From Gammaproteobacteria bacterium (lineage in GTDB: Bacteria > Pseudomonadota > Gammaproteobacteria > Pseudomonadales > Azotimanducaceae): DNA of 64,000 nucleotides. The notes beneath the pieces were generated by a model. The model was not told the origin of the DNA, did no database searches, and saw only the letters and a program-made list of their open reading frames with translations. How positions within the stretch are numbered: the first letter of the stretch is position 1; each line of letters begins with the position of its first letter. The stretch covers positions 310,001-374,000 of the forward strand of contig JAPOXV010000019.1 in the NCBI GenBank assembly GCA_026706935.1, in the 5' to 3' direction. Of this stretch, positions 36,059-43,630 are shown in pieces. The translations under genes were made by a program, and so were the position numbers.

Positions 36059-36394
36059 ATGAGGAAAGTCCTATCTTTTGTCGCGATTCTGATTGCGACC
36101 ATCTTTCTCGCTTTTGTTGTTCACGCACAAAACCGAAACCAAGAAACTCTTTCTGCCTATTGGAAGATCGTTCCGCTTGCGGAATTCGAGAACAAGCCGA
36201 AGAACTGGACGGACGCCGATCCGAAACCCGTCGTGTCCGGTTTACTCTATGATGAAATGGCCGGTCCGGAAGGGGGCGTCTACGCTCTTATTGTGACGGC
36301 GAGTTGTACTGGTACGAAAGAGAGTGACTACGGCACGTACTGCACGGGCTACACGTGGTCCACTGAGGTTGCCCCATTCCCGTTTGATCGCTAG
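36059..36394 (+). CDS. exported protein of unknown function
   Basis: Protein of 111 residues with an N-terminal signal peptide (MRKVLSFVAILIATIFLAFV, cut after about VHA). The mature domain has two cysteines in ASCTGTKESDYGTYCTG, possibly a disulfide in the periplasm. Its stop codon overlaps the GTG of the next gene, so the pair is probably translated together. No family is recognised. Confidence 0.6.
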   Translation: MRKVLSFVAILIATIFLAFVVHAQNRNQETLSAYWKIVPLAEFENKPKNWTDADPKPVVSGLLYDEMAGPEGGVYALIVTASCTGTKESDYGTYCTGYTWSTEVAPFPFDR

Positions 36395-36774
36395 TGAAAC
36401 TGGCGACCTGTGTGTCGCTGGTAGAACAGTCAAGGATGCTCGTTGGTGTCATCCTATTTGGTGTGCTGATGTTCAACATGACCGAATGGTTCAACCAACC
36501 CATAGGTGTCATTGGGTCATTCCTAATTGCTCCTGGCTTCTGGCTCGAATTCAATTACAACCGAGGCTCGATACCGGTAGGTGGACGCGATTGGTCGCCT
36601 ATCTATGCTGTGTTAACGATCTTCGGTCCAGGCGTACTTTTCTATCCGTTCATTCATCTGCACTACGAAGGCTTCTGGCCCGTCTTGTATCTATGGACAT
36701 ACTCGGTAGGCGCAACGCTGTTGTTGTTGACGTACCTGTTGAAGCCGTGGGTCAAAGAGACCGATGGACAATGA
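36394..36774 (+). CDS. membrane protein of unknown function
   Basis: Protein of 126 residues with about three or four hydrophobic segments (MLVGVILFGVLMF, GVIGSFLIAPGFWLEF, YAVLTIFGPGVLFYPF, LYLWTYSVGATLLLLTYLL). The GTG start overlaps the preceding stop; an internal ATG at codon 15 is possible. It is probably coupled to the exported protein upstream. No family is recognised. Confidence 0.55.
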   Translation: MKLATCVSLVEQSRMLVGVILFGVLMFNMTEWFNQPIGVIGSFLIAPGFWLEFNYNRGSIPVGGRDWSPIYAVLTIFGPGVLFYPFIHLHYEGFWPVLYLWTYSVGATLLLLTYLLKPWVKETDGQ

Positions 36775-36819
36775 TTGTCCATTGGTCCGAATCCCTTACC
36801 CTGACTGGAAACTAGCGAC

Positions 36820-36945
36820 ATGAAAAAATCGAAAGAACCGCCGAAGAAGGACATTCTTGCCGAGGCGTTGAAGTATGCGCACGCCGACGTCCAGCGACGC
36901 GCGAAGCGTAGACGGCCGGTTAAAGAACCAGACTCTCGTACATGA
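36820..36945 (+). CDS. short basic protein at the IS1595 edge
   Basis: A 41-codon frame whose product is rich in Lys and Arg (MKKSKEPPKKDILAEAL, then RRAKRRRPVKEPDS). It overlaps the 3' end of the transposase by 26 bp on the opposite strand, so it may belong to the insertion sequence or be a host gene cut by it. There is no clear ribosome binding site. No function is claimed. Confidence 0.35.
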   Translation: MKKSKEPPKKDILAEALKYAHADVQRRAKRRRPVKEPDSRT

Positions 36946-37873
36946 GCCGATGACCGGCTAGACCTGCAACGATCGACGCCATCTGTTCGTCGGTATCAAA
37001 CTCACGCATGTTGTGTTTGGTGACGAACTCGGTGACGTATCGTTGCAGGTGTTTCTTGCTCATCCGGTGGAACGTGCCTTGATGGGCGCGTTTCAGTACC
37101 GACCAAAACGATTCGATCCCGTTCGTGTGAATGTCTTCTTCGCGGACGTACTCACCATCGCTATGGCTGACGGCTTCGTGGATTAGATCGTAGGTATCGA
37201 GTCGCTTGTACGCCTTGGCTTCGTCCGTGTAGATCGTCGAGCCTTTACGGATATGATCGAACAGGAAGTCATCGAGCAGGGACTCGCTCGTCGTATCCTC
37301 GACGACCTTGGCGACAACCCGATTTGTTTGGCGGCTCTTGACGCCAGCGACGGGGGTTTTGCCAACGGCACCACGACCCGCATGTAACTTCTTCGACGCA
37401 TGCTTGTTGCCTTCCAACCCACCTACGTAGGTTTCATCAGCTTCCATCGGACCAAGCGTATCGCACAAGCCTGTCTGCTCCCATGAAGTACGGATGCGGT
37501 GGAGCATATACCACGCCGTGCGCTGTGTGACGTGGATCTCACGGTGCAACTTCATCGACGATATGCCTTTCAGGTTCGTCACGTACAAGTAGATGGCGAA
37601 CGCCCACTTCCGAAGCGGAACGCGGGTGCATTGCAACACCGTTCCTGTCCGAACGCTGAAGTAACTGCGGCAGTCCGTACACCAGTACGGCATCGGCTTG
37701 GCGTTGGGAACTTCCTTCGTGTTCTTCGATTGGCAGTGTCCGCACCGTCGTCCGCTTTCCCAGTAGATGAACTCGAACCACTTCGTGGCAGCCTCTTCAT
37801 CGGGGAACATTTCAGCCAGTTGCATCAGCGAAATGCCGGTGCGTCGGTACTTGCCAGGGGCCTTTCGGGTCAT
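36920..37873 (-). CDS. IS1595-family transposase
   Basis: DDE-type transposase of 317 residues with the ISXO2-like domain. An N-terminal zinc ribbon (CGHC...CTDC) is followed by VRTGTVLQCTRVPLRKWAFAIYL. The catalytic region has EADETYVGG, IYTDEAKAY and NGIESFWSVLKRAHQGTFH. The ATG at 37873 is chosen because AGGAGA lies at the right distance; the frame continues 7 codons upstream. A long hairpin covers the ribosome binding site. The gene looks intact. Terminal inverted repeats could not be identified with confidence. Confidence 0.9.
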   Translation of the reverse strand: MTRKAPGKYRRTGISLMQLAEMFPDEEAATKWFEFIYWESGRRCGHCQSKNTKEVPNAKPMPYWCTDCRSYFSVRTGTVLQCTRVPLRKWAFAIYLYVTNLKGISSMKLHREIHVTQRTAWYMLHRIRTSWEQTGLCDTLGPMEADETYVGGLEGNKHASKKLHAGRGAVGKTPVAGVKSRQTNRVVAKVVEDTTSESLLDDFLFDHIRKGSTIYTDEAKAYKRLDTYDLIHEAVSHSDGEYVREEDIHTNGIESFWSVLKRAHQGTFHRMSKKHLQRYVTEFVTKHNMREFDTDEQMASIVAGLAGHRLMYESLVL

Positions 37874-37917
37874 GCTTATCTCCTGTATCTTCACTACGTT
37901 CAGATACAGGGATAAGC
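37874..37917 (-). promoter_or_regulatory. hairpin hiding the transposase ribosome binding site
   Basis: On the minus strand, just before the ATG, GCTTATC-CCTGTATCT (37917-37902) pairs with AGATACAGG-A-GATAAGC (37890-37874). The stem is 16 bp with one bulged base and a loop of 11. The AGGAGA ribosome binding site is wholly within the 3' arm. Such hairpins are known to block translation from read-through transcripts in other insertion sequences. Confidence 0.6.
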
Positions 37918-37962
37918 GTACCTAACATGTGTATTCAGTCAAGCTTCCTATAATCGATCTCC

Positions 37963-38265
37963 ATGACCGACGAAGACATCACGCACATGCTTGGTGAATT
38001 GGTTAAAGAGTTTGACGAGAAAACTAAAGCGTTTAACTGCCTCAACGTCAAACTCGAACGGCAGAAAGGCTTGCTCGGAAACGTCGCGCTTGCGATTGAA
38101 TGTTTGCTCAATGACGGTCTCGATCGACGGAACCAAACGCGGTTCGACGACTTGCTGACTGGCGAGGAAATCCTAAACCTTCTGGCCGAGCGTGATTCGG
38201 TGAAAGAAGAGTTGAGCCGTCTCCGCGACCAAATCAACAAGATCGCGCCTCACATAGAGATCTAG
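37963..38265 (+). CDS. small coiled-coil hypothetical protein
   Basis: Protein of 100 residues, charged and helical (ELVKEFDEKTKAFNCLNVKL; LAERDSVKEELSRLRDQINK), with likely coiled coils at both ends. It lies between the IS1595 transposase and the AidB-like dehydrogenase and faces the latter. I do not recognise a family. Confidence 0.55.
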   Translation: MTDEDITHMLGELVKEFDEKTKAFNCLNVKLERQKGLLGNVALAIECLLNDGLDRRNQTRFDDLLTGEEILNLLAERDSVKEELSRLRDQINKIAPHIEI

Positions 38266-38335
38266 CAATAGACGCGATATTAGGCGTGTATCAAGTGTTT
38301 TCTCGCTCTGTCAAGTTCTCGATGTAATTCCCAAA

Positions 38336-40084
38336 TCATGCGACCAATTCTCGCGCTCGCGTTAGCGGCACAGGTTTTTCTTTCAGTAACAAATCACACA
38401 GGTCAGCGCGTTCTGGTGCTGGATTCAACGGATCTTGTGCGACGACTTTGTGATCGATCGCGAGTCGCGCCCAAAGCAGTCGAGACGCATCGCCGCTTAG
38501 ACGTTCAATTTCAACACCCTCCCACGCCATGAGAATCGCTGAACAGACGTGATACAACGCAGTGGATATGCTCCGAAATCGTGTTTCCTGGTCCTTTTCA
38601 GCGACTTCGAAGGCTGCTTGCTCTACCCTACCTAAGCACTCTCGTAACTCCATTGCGATTGACGGTGCAGCGCTTTCGATATCCTCGATCCGCTCCTGTA
38701 GCGCTGCGACGAGCGGCGGCAGACAGCTGTTTTGATTGATCGCCCTTCGAACAGCATCGATCGCGATGATGTTCGAGGTGCCTTCCCAAATCGACCCAAG
38801 GTGCGCGTCGCGTACCAATCGTGGATTCACGAAATCCTCGACGTAACCGCATCCGCCACGGACTTCCATCGCGTCACCGCAGACTTGCCGAGCGTCACGG
38901 GTACCACGCATCTTCAGGATGGGTGTTGCGAGTCGGGCGATTGAATTCGCTCGGTTTGACCCAATCCCACCGCGCTCAGCAACATCGAGTTGGTTCGCTA
39001 CGAACGCCCACATCGACATCGACTGTTCCGAAGCTAGACACAGTTTCAGTAACTGCCGTCGAGCTAGCGGAAGTTCCATGAGGGTCTTTCCGAACACCAC
39101 ACGGTGTTTCGACACCGTATTCGCATCATGAACCGCTCGACGCATCAGAGCAGCGGACTTCACGCCGTTGCTCAACCGCGACCAGTTGATCATCTCAAGC
39201 ATTTGCTTCAACCCCTCGTTTTCCTCACCTACAAGATACGCCAGCGCACCGTCCATACGCAGTTCGCCGCTTGCCATCGAGCGCGTACCGAACTTTTCTT
39301 TGAGGCGCACAATGCGAATGTGATTCGGGTCACCGTTTTCGAGATTTCGTGGCATGGCGAATAGCGCTAACCCACGGATTCCCTCCTCAGCACCGTGAGG
39401 TCGTGCCAGGATCATCGCGATATCCGCGTCAGCGTTGGAGCAAAACCACTTGTCGCCATATAGCCGCCATTCACCTTGATCGAGCACTGCACGCGTCGTA
39501 ACTTGCCCAACATCCGAGCCACCTGCTTGCTCCGTTATGAACTGTGCGCCTTGCCAAAGTTCGTCCAAATCAGCCGAGAGCATGCGCGGTAAAAGTCTTT
39601 GTTTTAGCTCTTCGCTACCGAAGAGCCGAATCACGTGTGCAGCTGAATCGGTCACATTGATCGGGCAACCTAAGCCGAACTCCGCTTGATTGAAAAGAAA
39701 CGTGAACAGATGTTTTGCGAAGACAGGTAGAGGTTGGTCCCAGTTCGCCAACGTTGGTCGGTGAGACATCGCATGCAGAGCGAAGTCGCCAAACGCTGCT
39801 TGTTCTAATGTCCGGTAACTAGAGTGATATTCGATCCATTGTCGATCCCGGCCGTACTTATCACGCTGATGGAGCACCGGTGGGTGGCGGTTCGCTAGCA
39901 TCGCATGATCGTCAAGATCGTTCGCTACTCGTTGCCCTAGTTCCTTTAGTTGAGGCCAAATTGCGTCGCAAAGTGTGTCGTCAAGATACAGTCGAGCTAG
40001 GTCCTGTAGCGTGCGATCGTTCATAAAGAAATTCTGACCTTTCGTATCGGGTGCGATGGCGCCCGTCGATGTAGGCGTCGCCAT
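38336..40084 (-). CDS. AidB-like acyl-CoA dehydrogenase
   Basis: FAD-dependent acyl-CoA dehydrogenase family member of 582 residues. It resembles the AidB group: an N-terminal extension, WIEYHSSYRTLEQAAFGDFA, FITEQAGGSDVG, then KEKFGTRSMASGELRMDGA. The C-terminal RGGCGYVED carries the Glu that acts as base in this subgroup. E. coli AidB binds DNA and has low dehydrogenase activity, but many homologues sit in catabolic gene sets. It is divergent from the LLM oxidoreductase gene with about 84 bp between starts. Confidence 0.88.
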   Translation of the reverse strand: MATPTSTGAIAPDTKGQNFFMNDRTLQDLARLYLDDTLCDAIWPQLKELGQRVANDLDDHAMLANRHPPVLHQRDKYGRDRQWIEYHSSYRTLEQAAFGDFALHAMSHRPTLANWDQPLPVFAKHLFTFLFNQAEFGLGCPINVTDSAAHVIRLFGSEELKQRLLPRMLSADLDELWQGAQFITEQAGGSDVGQVTTRAVLDQGEWRLYGDKWFCSNADADIAMILARPHGAEEGIRGLALFAMPRNLENGDPNHIRIVRLKEKFGTRSMASGELRMDGALAYLVGEENEGLKQMLEMINWSRLSNGVKSAALMRRAVHDANTVSKHRVVFGKTLMELPLARRQLLKLCLASEQSMSMWAFVANQLDVAERGGIGSNRANSIARLATPILKMRGTRDARQVCGDAMEVRGGCGYVEDFVNPRLVRDAHLGSIWEGTSNIIAIDAVRRAINQNSCLPPLVAALQERIEDIESAAPSIAMELRECLGRVEQAAFEVAEKDQETRFRSISTALYHVCSAILMAWEGVEIERLSGDASRLLWARLAIDHKVVAQDPLNPAPERADLCDLLLKEKPVPLTRARELVA

Positions 40085-40168
40085 AGGTGGTACTCAAAAC
40101 TGCAAACTCTCCTTGTATCATAAAAATCCGTAGTGGTATTTACAGCTTCCACGCTTAAGGAGCGATCG

Positions 40169-41032
40169 ATGGCTTTTGCAGGATTGGAAAACGCGAAATT
40201 CGGAATCTCAACGTTTCCAACGGACTACTCAATCCAACCGGCGTCGCTTGCACAAGCCGTAGAAGATCGAGGCTTTGATAGCCTGTTCTTCCCGGAACAT
40301 ACCCATATTCCTGCCAGCCGTGCAACTCCGTTTCCAGGAGGCGGTGAACTACCCAAGCAATACTGGCATGCACATGACCCATTTGTCGCGTTGTCAGCTT
40401 GCGCGGCTGTTACGGAACGCATCCGTCTCGGCACTGGGATTTGCCTCATCATCGAGCGCGATCCAATTACCACGGCTAAAGTCATCGCATCACTCGACAT
40501 GATTTCCAACGGTCGGGCAATCGTCGGAATCGGCGCTGGGTGGAATCGTGAAGAGATGGAAAACCATGGTGCGAACTACAAGAATCGGTGGGCAATCGTT
40601 CGAGAAAAAGTTGCCGCAATGCGCGCGATTTGGACTGAAGAAGAAGCCGAGTACCACGGTGAGCACGTTAACTTCGACCCGATCTGGTCGTATCCAAAGC
40701 CGGTTCAGGAAGGTGGACCGCCGATCTGGATCGGTGCAAACTCGAAGTGGGTGTTCGACCGAGTTGCAGAGTACGCTGACGGTTGGATGCCGATCGGTGG
40801 TCTCGGTTCGGGCAACATGGAACGTCTCAAGGCAGCGATGGATGCCCACGGACGCGATCTCAAAGACCTTACGTTAGCGTTGTTCGGAATGTTCCCGGAC
40901 GCAGAGCAGATTCAAGGACGCGCAGAACAAGGTTTCGACGAGTTCATCTTTAATGTGCCGTCCGAAGATCGTGAAACCGTATTGCCCTATCTAGATCGTT
41001 ACGCGGCGGTCGTTAACGATCTCAAGAAATAG
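40169..41032 (+). CDS. LLM class (F420-dependent type) oxidoreductase
   Basis: Luciferase-like monooxygenase family protein of 287 residues, TIM barrel. FPEHTHIPASR near the N-terminus and GAGWNREEMENHG are typical of the F420-dependent reductase branch (TIGR03619-like) rather than the FMN branch. The ATG at 40169 has AAGGAG at good spacing; the frame runs 12 codons further up. Together with the DUF385 protein at 63405 it suggests that the organism makes or uses a deazaflavin, although no F420 synthesis gene lies in this window. Confidence 0.8.
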   Translation: MAFAGLENAKFGISTFPTDYSIQPASLAQAVEDRGFDSLFFPEHTHIPASRATPFPGGGELPKQYWHAHDPFVALSACAAVTERIRLGTGICLIIERDPITTAKVIASLDMISNGRAIVGIGAGWNREEMENHGANYKNRWAIVREKVAAMRAIWTEEEAEYHGEHVNFDPIWSYPKPVQEGGPPIWIGANSKWVFDRVAEYADGWMPIGGLGSGNMERLKAAMDAHGRDLKDLTLALFGMFPDAEQIQGRAEQGFDEFIFNVPSEDRETVLPYLDRYAAVVNDLKK

Positions 41033-41073
41033 ATGTAAACTCGTCTGTGGGAGCTGAGGCTAGTACAACTGCG

Positions 41074-41829
41074 CTACCGAAAATCGTCGGCACTGTCCTG
41101 AGGATCAAATCCGGCGGTGTTACGCGCTCTCGACAGGTCGCGATATCCGTACCGATTCACTGACGTTCCGAAGAGCACGTCATACTTGATCGATTCGTCA
41201 ATGTGTACGCTCTTGACGATCAAGTCAACAATGTCGCGCTGACTGCACCAAATCGAGTAGTCACGAGGACGCGACGGACGATCCTGACGATTGACGAAGC
41301 CTATTCGTAGACAGATCACCGATAAATCAGTGGTATCGGCGAAGTGCCGCCCCAGTGCCTCGCCCCATACTTTCGTGCTGCCGTAGACTCCGGTTGGTCG
41401 CGTAGGCATATCCGCAGTGATCAATGTCCACGAATTTGGTGCATCCTCGTACCGCGCCTCCACGAGCGATTTGTAAGGTTCAATCTGTTCATATCCGGAC
41501 ACCGTAGCGCCGCTACTCGCGAATATGACGCGACGGCAGCCAGCGTCAGTAGCCGCTTGATAGACGTTGCGTGTACCCGTTACGTTTGTGTCGAGCAGTT
41601 CTTTCCACGTAAATCGCTCTCCTGCTTTCGCCGCGAGGTGGATGACGGTACCAACACCTTCAAAAGCGGGTCGAATTGCCTCCAGATTAACTAGATCTGC
41701 GCTTGTCGTCAGTACACCATCGACCTCTCGTCGATTCAAAGCGCGCAGCTCATAGTCCGAGGACATAGCATTCCTGACGGCAGAGCCGATCAATCCGCTC
41801 ATACCTGTGATCAAAATCGGTTTGTCCAA
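41074..41829 (-). CDS. NAD-dependent epimerase/dehydratase
   Basis: Extended SDR of 251 residues starting at TTG after AAGGAG. The NAD-binding loop is GMSGLIG at about 9-15 and the active-site YGSTK lies near residue 149. Similar proteins include uronate dehydrogenases and sugar-nucleotide epimerases; the substrate is unknown. Its first 46 bases of coding sequence, upstream DNA and the ilvA 3' end occur again 3.27 kb away. Before the island came in, this gene probably directly followed ilvA. Confidence 0.83.
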   Translation of the reverse strand: MDKPILITGMSGLIGSAVRNAMSSDYELRALNRREVDGVLTTSADLVNLEAIRPAFEGVGTVIHLAAKAGERFTWKELLDTNVTGTRNVYQAATDAGCRRVIFASSGATVSGYEQIEPYKSLVEARYEDAPNSWTLITADMPTRPTGVYGSTKVWGEALGRHFADTTDLSVICLRIGFVNRQDRPSRPRDYSIWCSQRDIVDLIVKSVHIDESIKYDVLFGTSVNRYGYRDLSRARNTAGFDPQDSADDFR

Positions 41830-42347
41830 CGCGATCTCCTTGTTCGAAAAGTAGTGGTTTTCCGCCGATCGACAACTCGCCGTTTCAACGACGGATCGTG
41901 CTACTACCCGATGCTCAGTTTACGGTTTGATCTGGATCAGTCACCGTATGACCGAGGTCACGTAGTTTCTCAATCAACGACGCTTTGTCATCTTCACCAC
42001 GTAGCTGTACGATCAATTCGACGACAGTTGCGTCGAGAGTCGAGCTACCAAACGATCGACGGTGGTAAATATCGACGATGTTACTGTCCGTATTGCTGAT
42101 ATCGTTTGTGAGCTTTGAAAGCGATTCTGGAATATCCCGTACTGTCGAGTGTAGTCGCACGATACGCTCGGTACGCACTAATATTCGTTGAATGATGTCT
42201 CCTACAACCGCTCAATCGACATTCCCACCGCTTACGACACAAACCGTGTTTCCCTTCGCTATTTCTGGAAACGCGTCGACCGCAGCAAGCGACACTGCAC
42301 CCGCACCCTCAACAACGAATTTTCAACATCTAAGATCCGGAACATCG
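41784..42347. repeat. direct repeat copy 1 (epimerase start, ilvA 3' segment)
   Basis: 564 bp matching 45050-45613 in the same orientation. It covers the first codons of the intact epimerase, the intergenic region and the last about 430 bases of an ilvA copy. The first 185 bp differ from copy 2 at only two places. After about 41970 the identity falls abruptly to roughly 87%, by my hand count of 54 differences in about 405 bases. Confidence 0.9.
41920..42347 (-). pseudogene. ilvA: ilvA 3' fragment, decayed
   Basis: Partial copy of the threonine dehydratase C-terminus, including the whole ACT domain. Compared with the intact gene it has an in-frame TGA (plus-strand 42212-42214, where the intact gene has a Pro codon). 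It also has a one-base deletion in an A/T run near 42323. The last 87 codons stay in frame and match the intact protein at about 80 positions. Most DNA changes are therefore silent and arose while the sequence was still a working gene, probably in another lineage. The 5' two-thirds are missing. Confidence 0.85.
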
Positions 42348-42444
42348 TACCTTGATTACATTACACATACAGATGACCTAAAGCCGTTTTATCCGAGATA
42401 ATAATCTCACGAGTTGACGAAACAGCAACATCGAAGAAATCGGA

Positions 42445-42618
42445 ATGACAGCGCTGTTGAAGCTATTCAAACTGCTTCAGAAAGGCTTGGATTCATTCTG
42501 GGAAATTAACGCCAAACTGGTGATTGAGAATCTATTTCTTGCTATTCTCGTAAACGCGCTATGCACGATTGCAGTACTCGGGTTGATTGCTGGGCTAGTT
42601 CTTTGGCTGCTCACTTAA
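42445..42618 (+). CDS. small membrane protein (57 residues)
   Basis: Short frame whose product has a polar, basic N-terminus (MTALLKLFKLLQKGLDSFWE) and one long hydrophobic segment from about residue 28 (LFLAILVNALCTIAVLGLIA). The ribosome binding site is weak. A single-pass inner membrane protein is likely if the frame is expressed. No family is recognised. Confidence 0.45.
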   Translation: MTALLKLFKLLQKGLDSFWEINAKLVIENLFLAILVNALCTIAVLGLIAGLVLWLLT

Positions 42619-42676
42619 TCAAACCGTATTCCTCTACCGCCTTCGCGGTTAACTCCTTTCGATCACATTGACGAAC

Positions 42677-43066
42677 TCAGACTTCGCTTTGAACACAGAC
42701 GAATACCTGACCTTCCCAAACTGGCGGGGATATGTTTGTGCGTGTGCAGTCGGTGTAGTTTCGTAATTGTGTGTTTTGCGATAACGGTTCTGTATCAAGC
42801 TGAGCGGTAAAACGATCCAGCGTGTTTCTAAATACGTCCCAATTTTCAAGGTCTGACACATCCTTGCCTGTCTGCTGTTTCACGATCGCGATTGCATGAT
42901 CAATACATGCTTGCTTTGAATTGCGTTCCCATTGAAACCCGTAAACGTCAGGGTCGCATCCTGCCTTTTCTGTATCCGAAACATAGTCTCCGCAAGCTGT
43001 AACCCAGAACCCCGCGAATGTCGCAACCGCGATAGAAAAAATGGTTGTGCGAATCTGTATATTCAT
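42677..43066 (-). CDS. predicted lipoprotein of unknown function
   Basis: Protein of 129 residues with a signal peptide ending in a lipobox-like FWVTAC, so lipidation at Cys25 is likely. The mature part has five further cysteines and conserved-looking aromatics (VYGFQWERNSKQACIDHAIA). It is transcribed away from the neighbouring membrane-anchored protein. No family is recognised. Confidence 0.55.
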   Translation of the reverse strand: MNIQIRTTIFSIAVATFAGFWVTACGDYVSDTEKAGCDPDVYGFQWERNSKQACIDHAIAIVKQQTGKDVSDLENWDVFRNTLDRFTAQLDTEPLSQNTQLRNYTDCTRTNISPPVWEGQVFVCVQSEV

Positions 43067-43210
43067 AGTGACTATTCCAGTTAATCCATTTATTTTGCAT
43101 TAACGCATTGTCTGGTTTAGTACAAAAAAACGTGCGCTTGACTGTAAAAGACCGTTTTATTTACTTTGAGGAAAATTGATACACCGACTGTCCGTGCTAA
43201 TGGGAGACAG

Positions 43211-43630
43211 ATGAAGATTAAGTATTGGGTGTTTTCGCTACTTGCAGTGTGCGCACTCGGGTGGTTCTTGTTCGTATACAAAGGGCCTGAGCCAAACCCT
43301 TATTCTGAAGTAACTTTTGACGATGCTGAATCCAGAGAGGAATGCATACAGAAGATGATAGTTGATGTAAATCGAAGATTGGGATTACGACTTTCTTATC
43401 GGGATGTGAAAATCGAAGAAATTGAAGATGGCGGCGGGTTTATTCGTGGGTTTGTAGGCGAGATGGAGCGTGATGACGAAGGGAATTCACGTGGATTCGA
43501 CTTCTGGTGCAATAAATATGGGATGTTTAGTGACTCGTGGCAAGGTTGGTATGCGTATTGGGACTATACGGCGTATGATGAGTGGTACTACAACCGTTAC
43601 GTTCATCCGAACGCCAAATCAAGCCGCTAA
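43211..43630 (+). CDS. membrane-anchored protein of unknown function
   Basis: Protein of 139 residues from the ATG at 43211; an in-frame TTG start at 43166 would add 15. It has an N-terminal membrane anchor (YWVFSLLAVCALGWFLFV) and a periplasmic domain rich in aromatic residues near the end (WQGWYAYWDYTAYDEWYYNR). The 3' end overlaps the convergent methyltransferase gene by 12 bp. No family is recognised. Confidence 0.5.
   Translation: MKIKYWVFSLLAVCALGWFLFVYKGPEPNPYSEVTFDDAESREECIQKMIVDVNRRLGLRLSYRDVKIEEIEDGGGFIRGFVGEMERDDEGNSRGFDFWCNKYGMFSDSWQGWYAYWDYTAYDEWYYNRYVHPNAKSSR

Noticed and set aside
36801-37943. Exact IS1595 boundaries from TGACTG near both ends
   Set aside because: The match between TGACTG at 36802 and its inverse at 37936-37941 is too short, and no target duplication flanks it.
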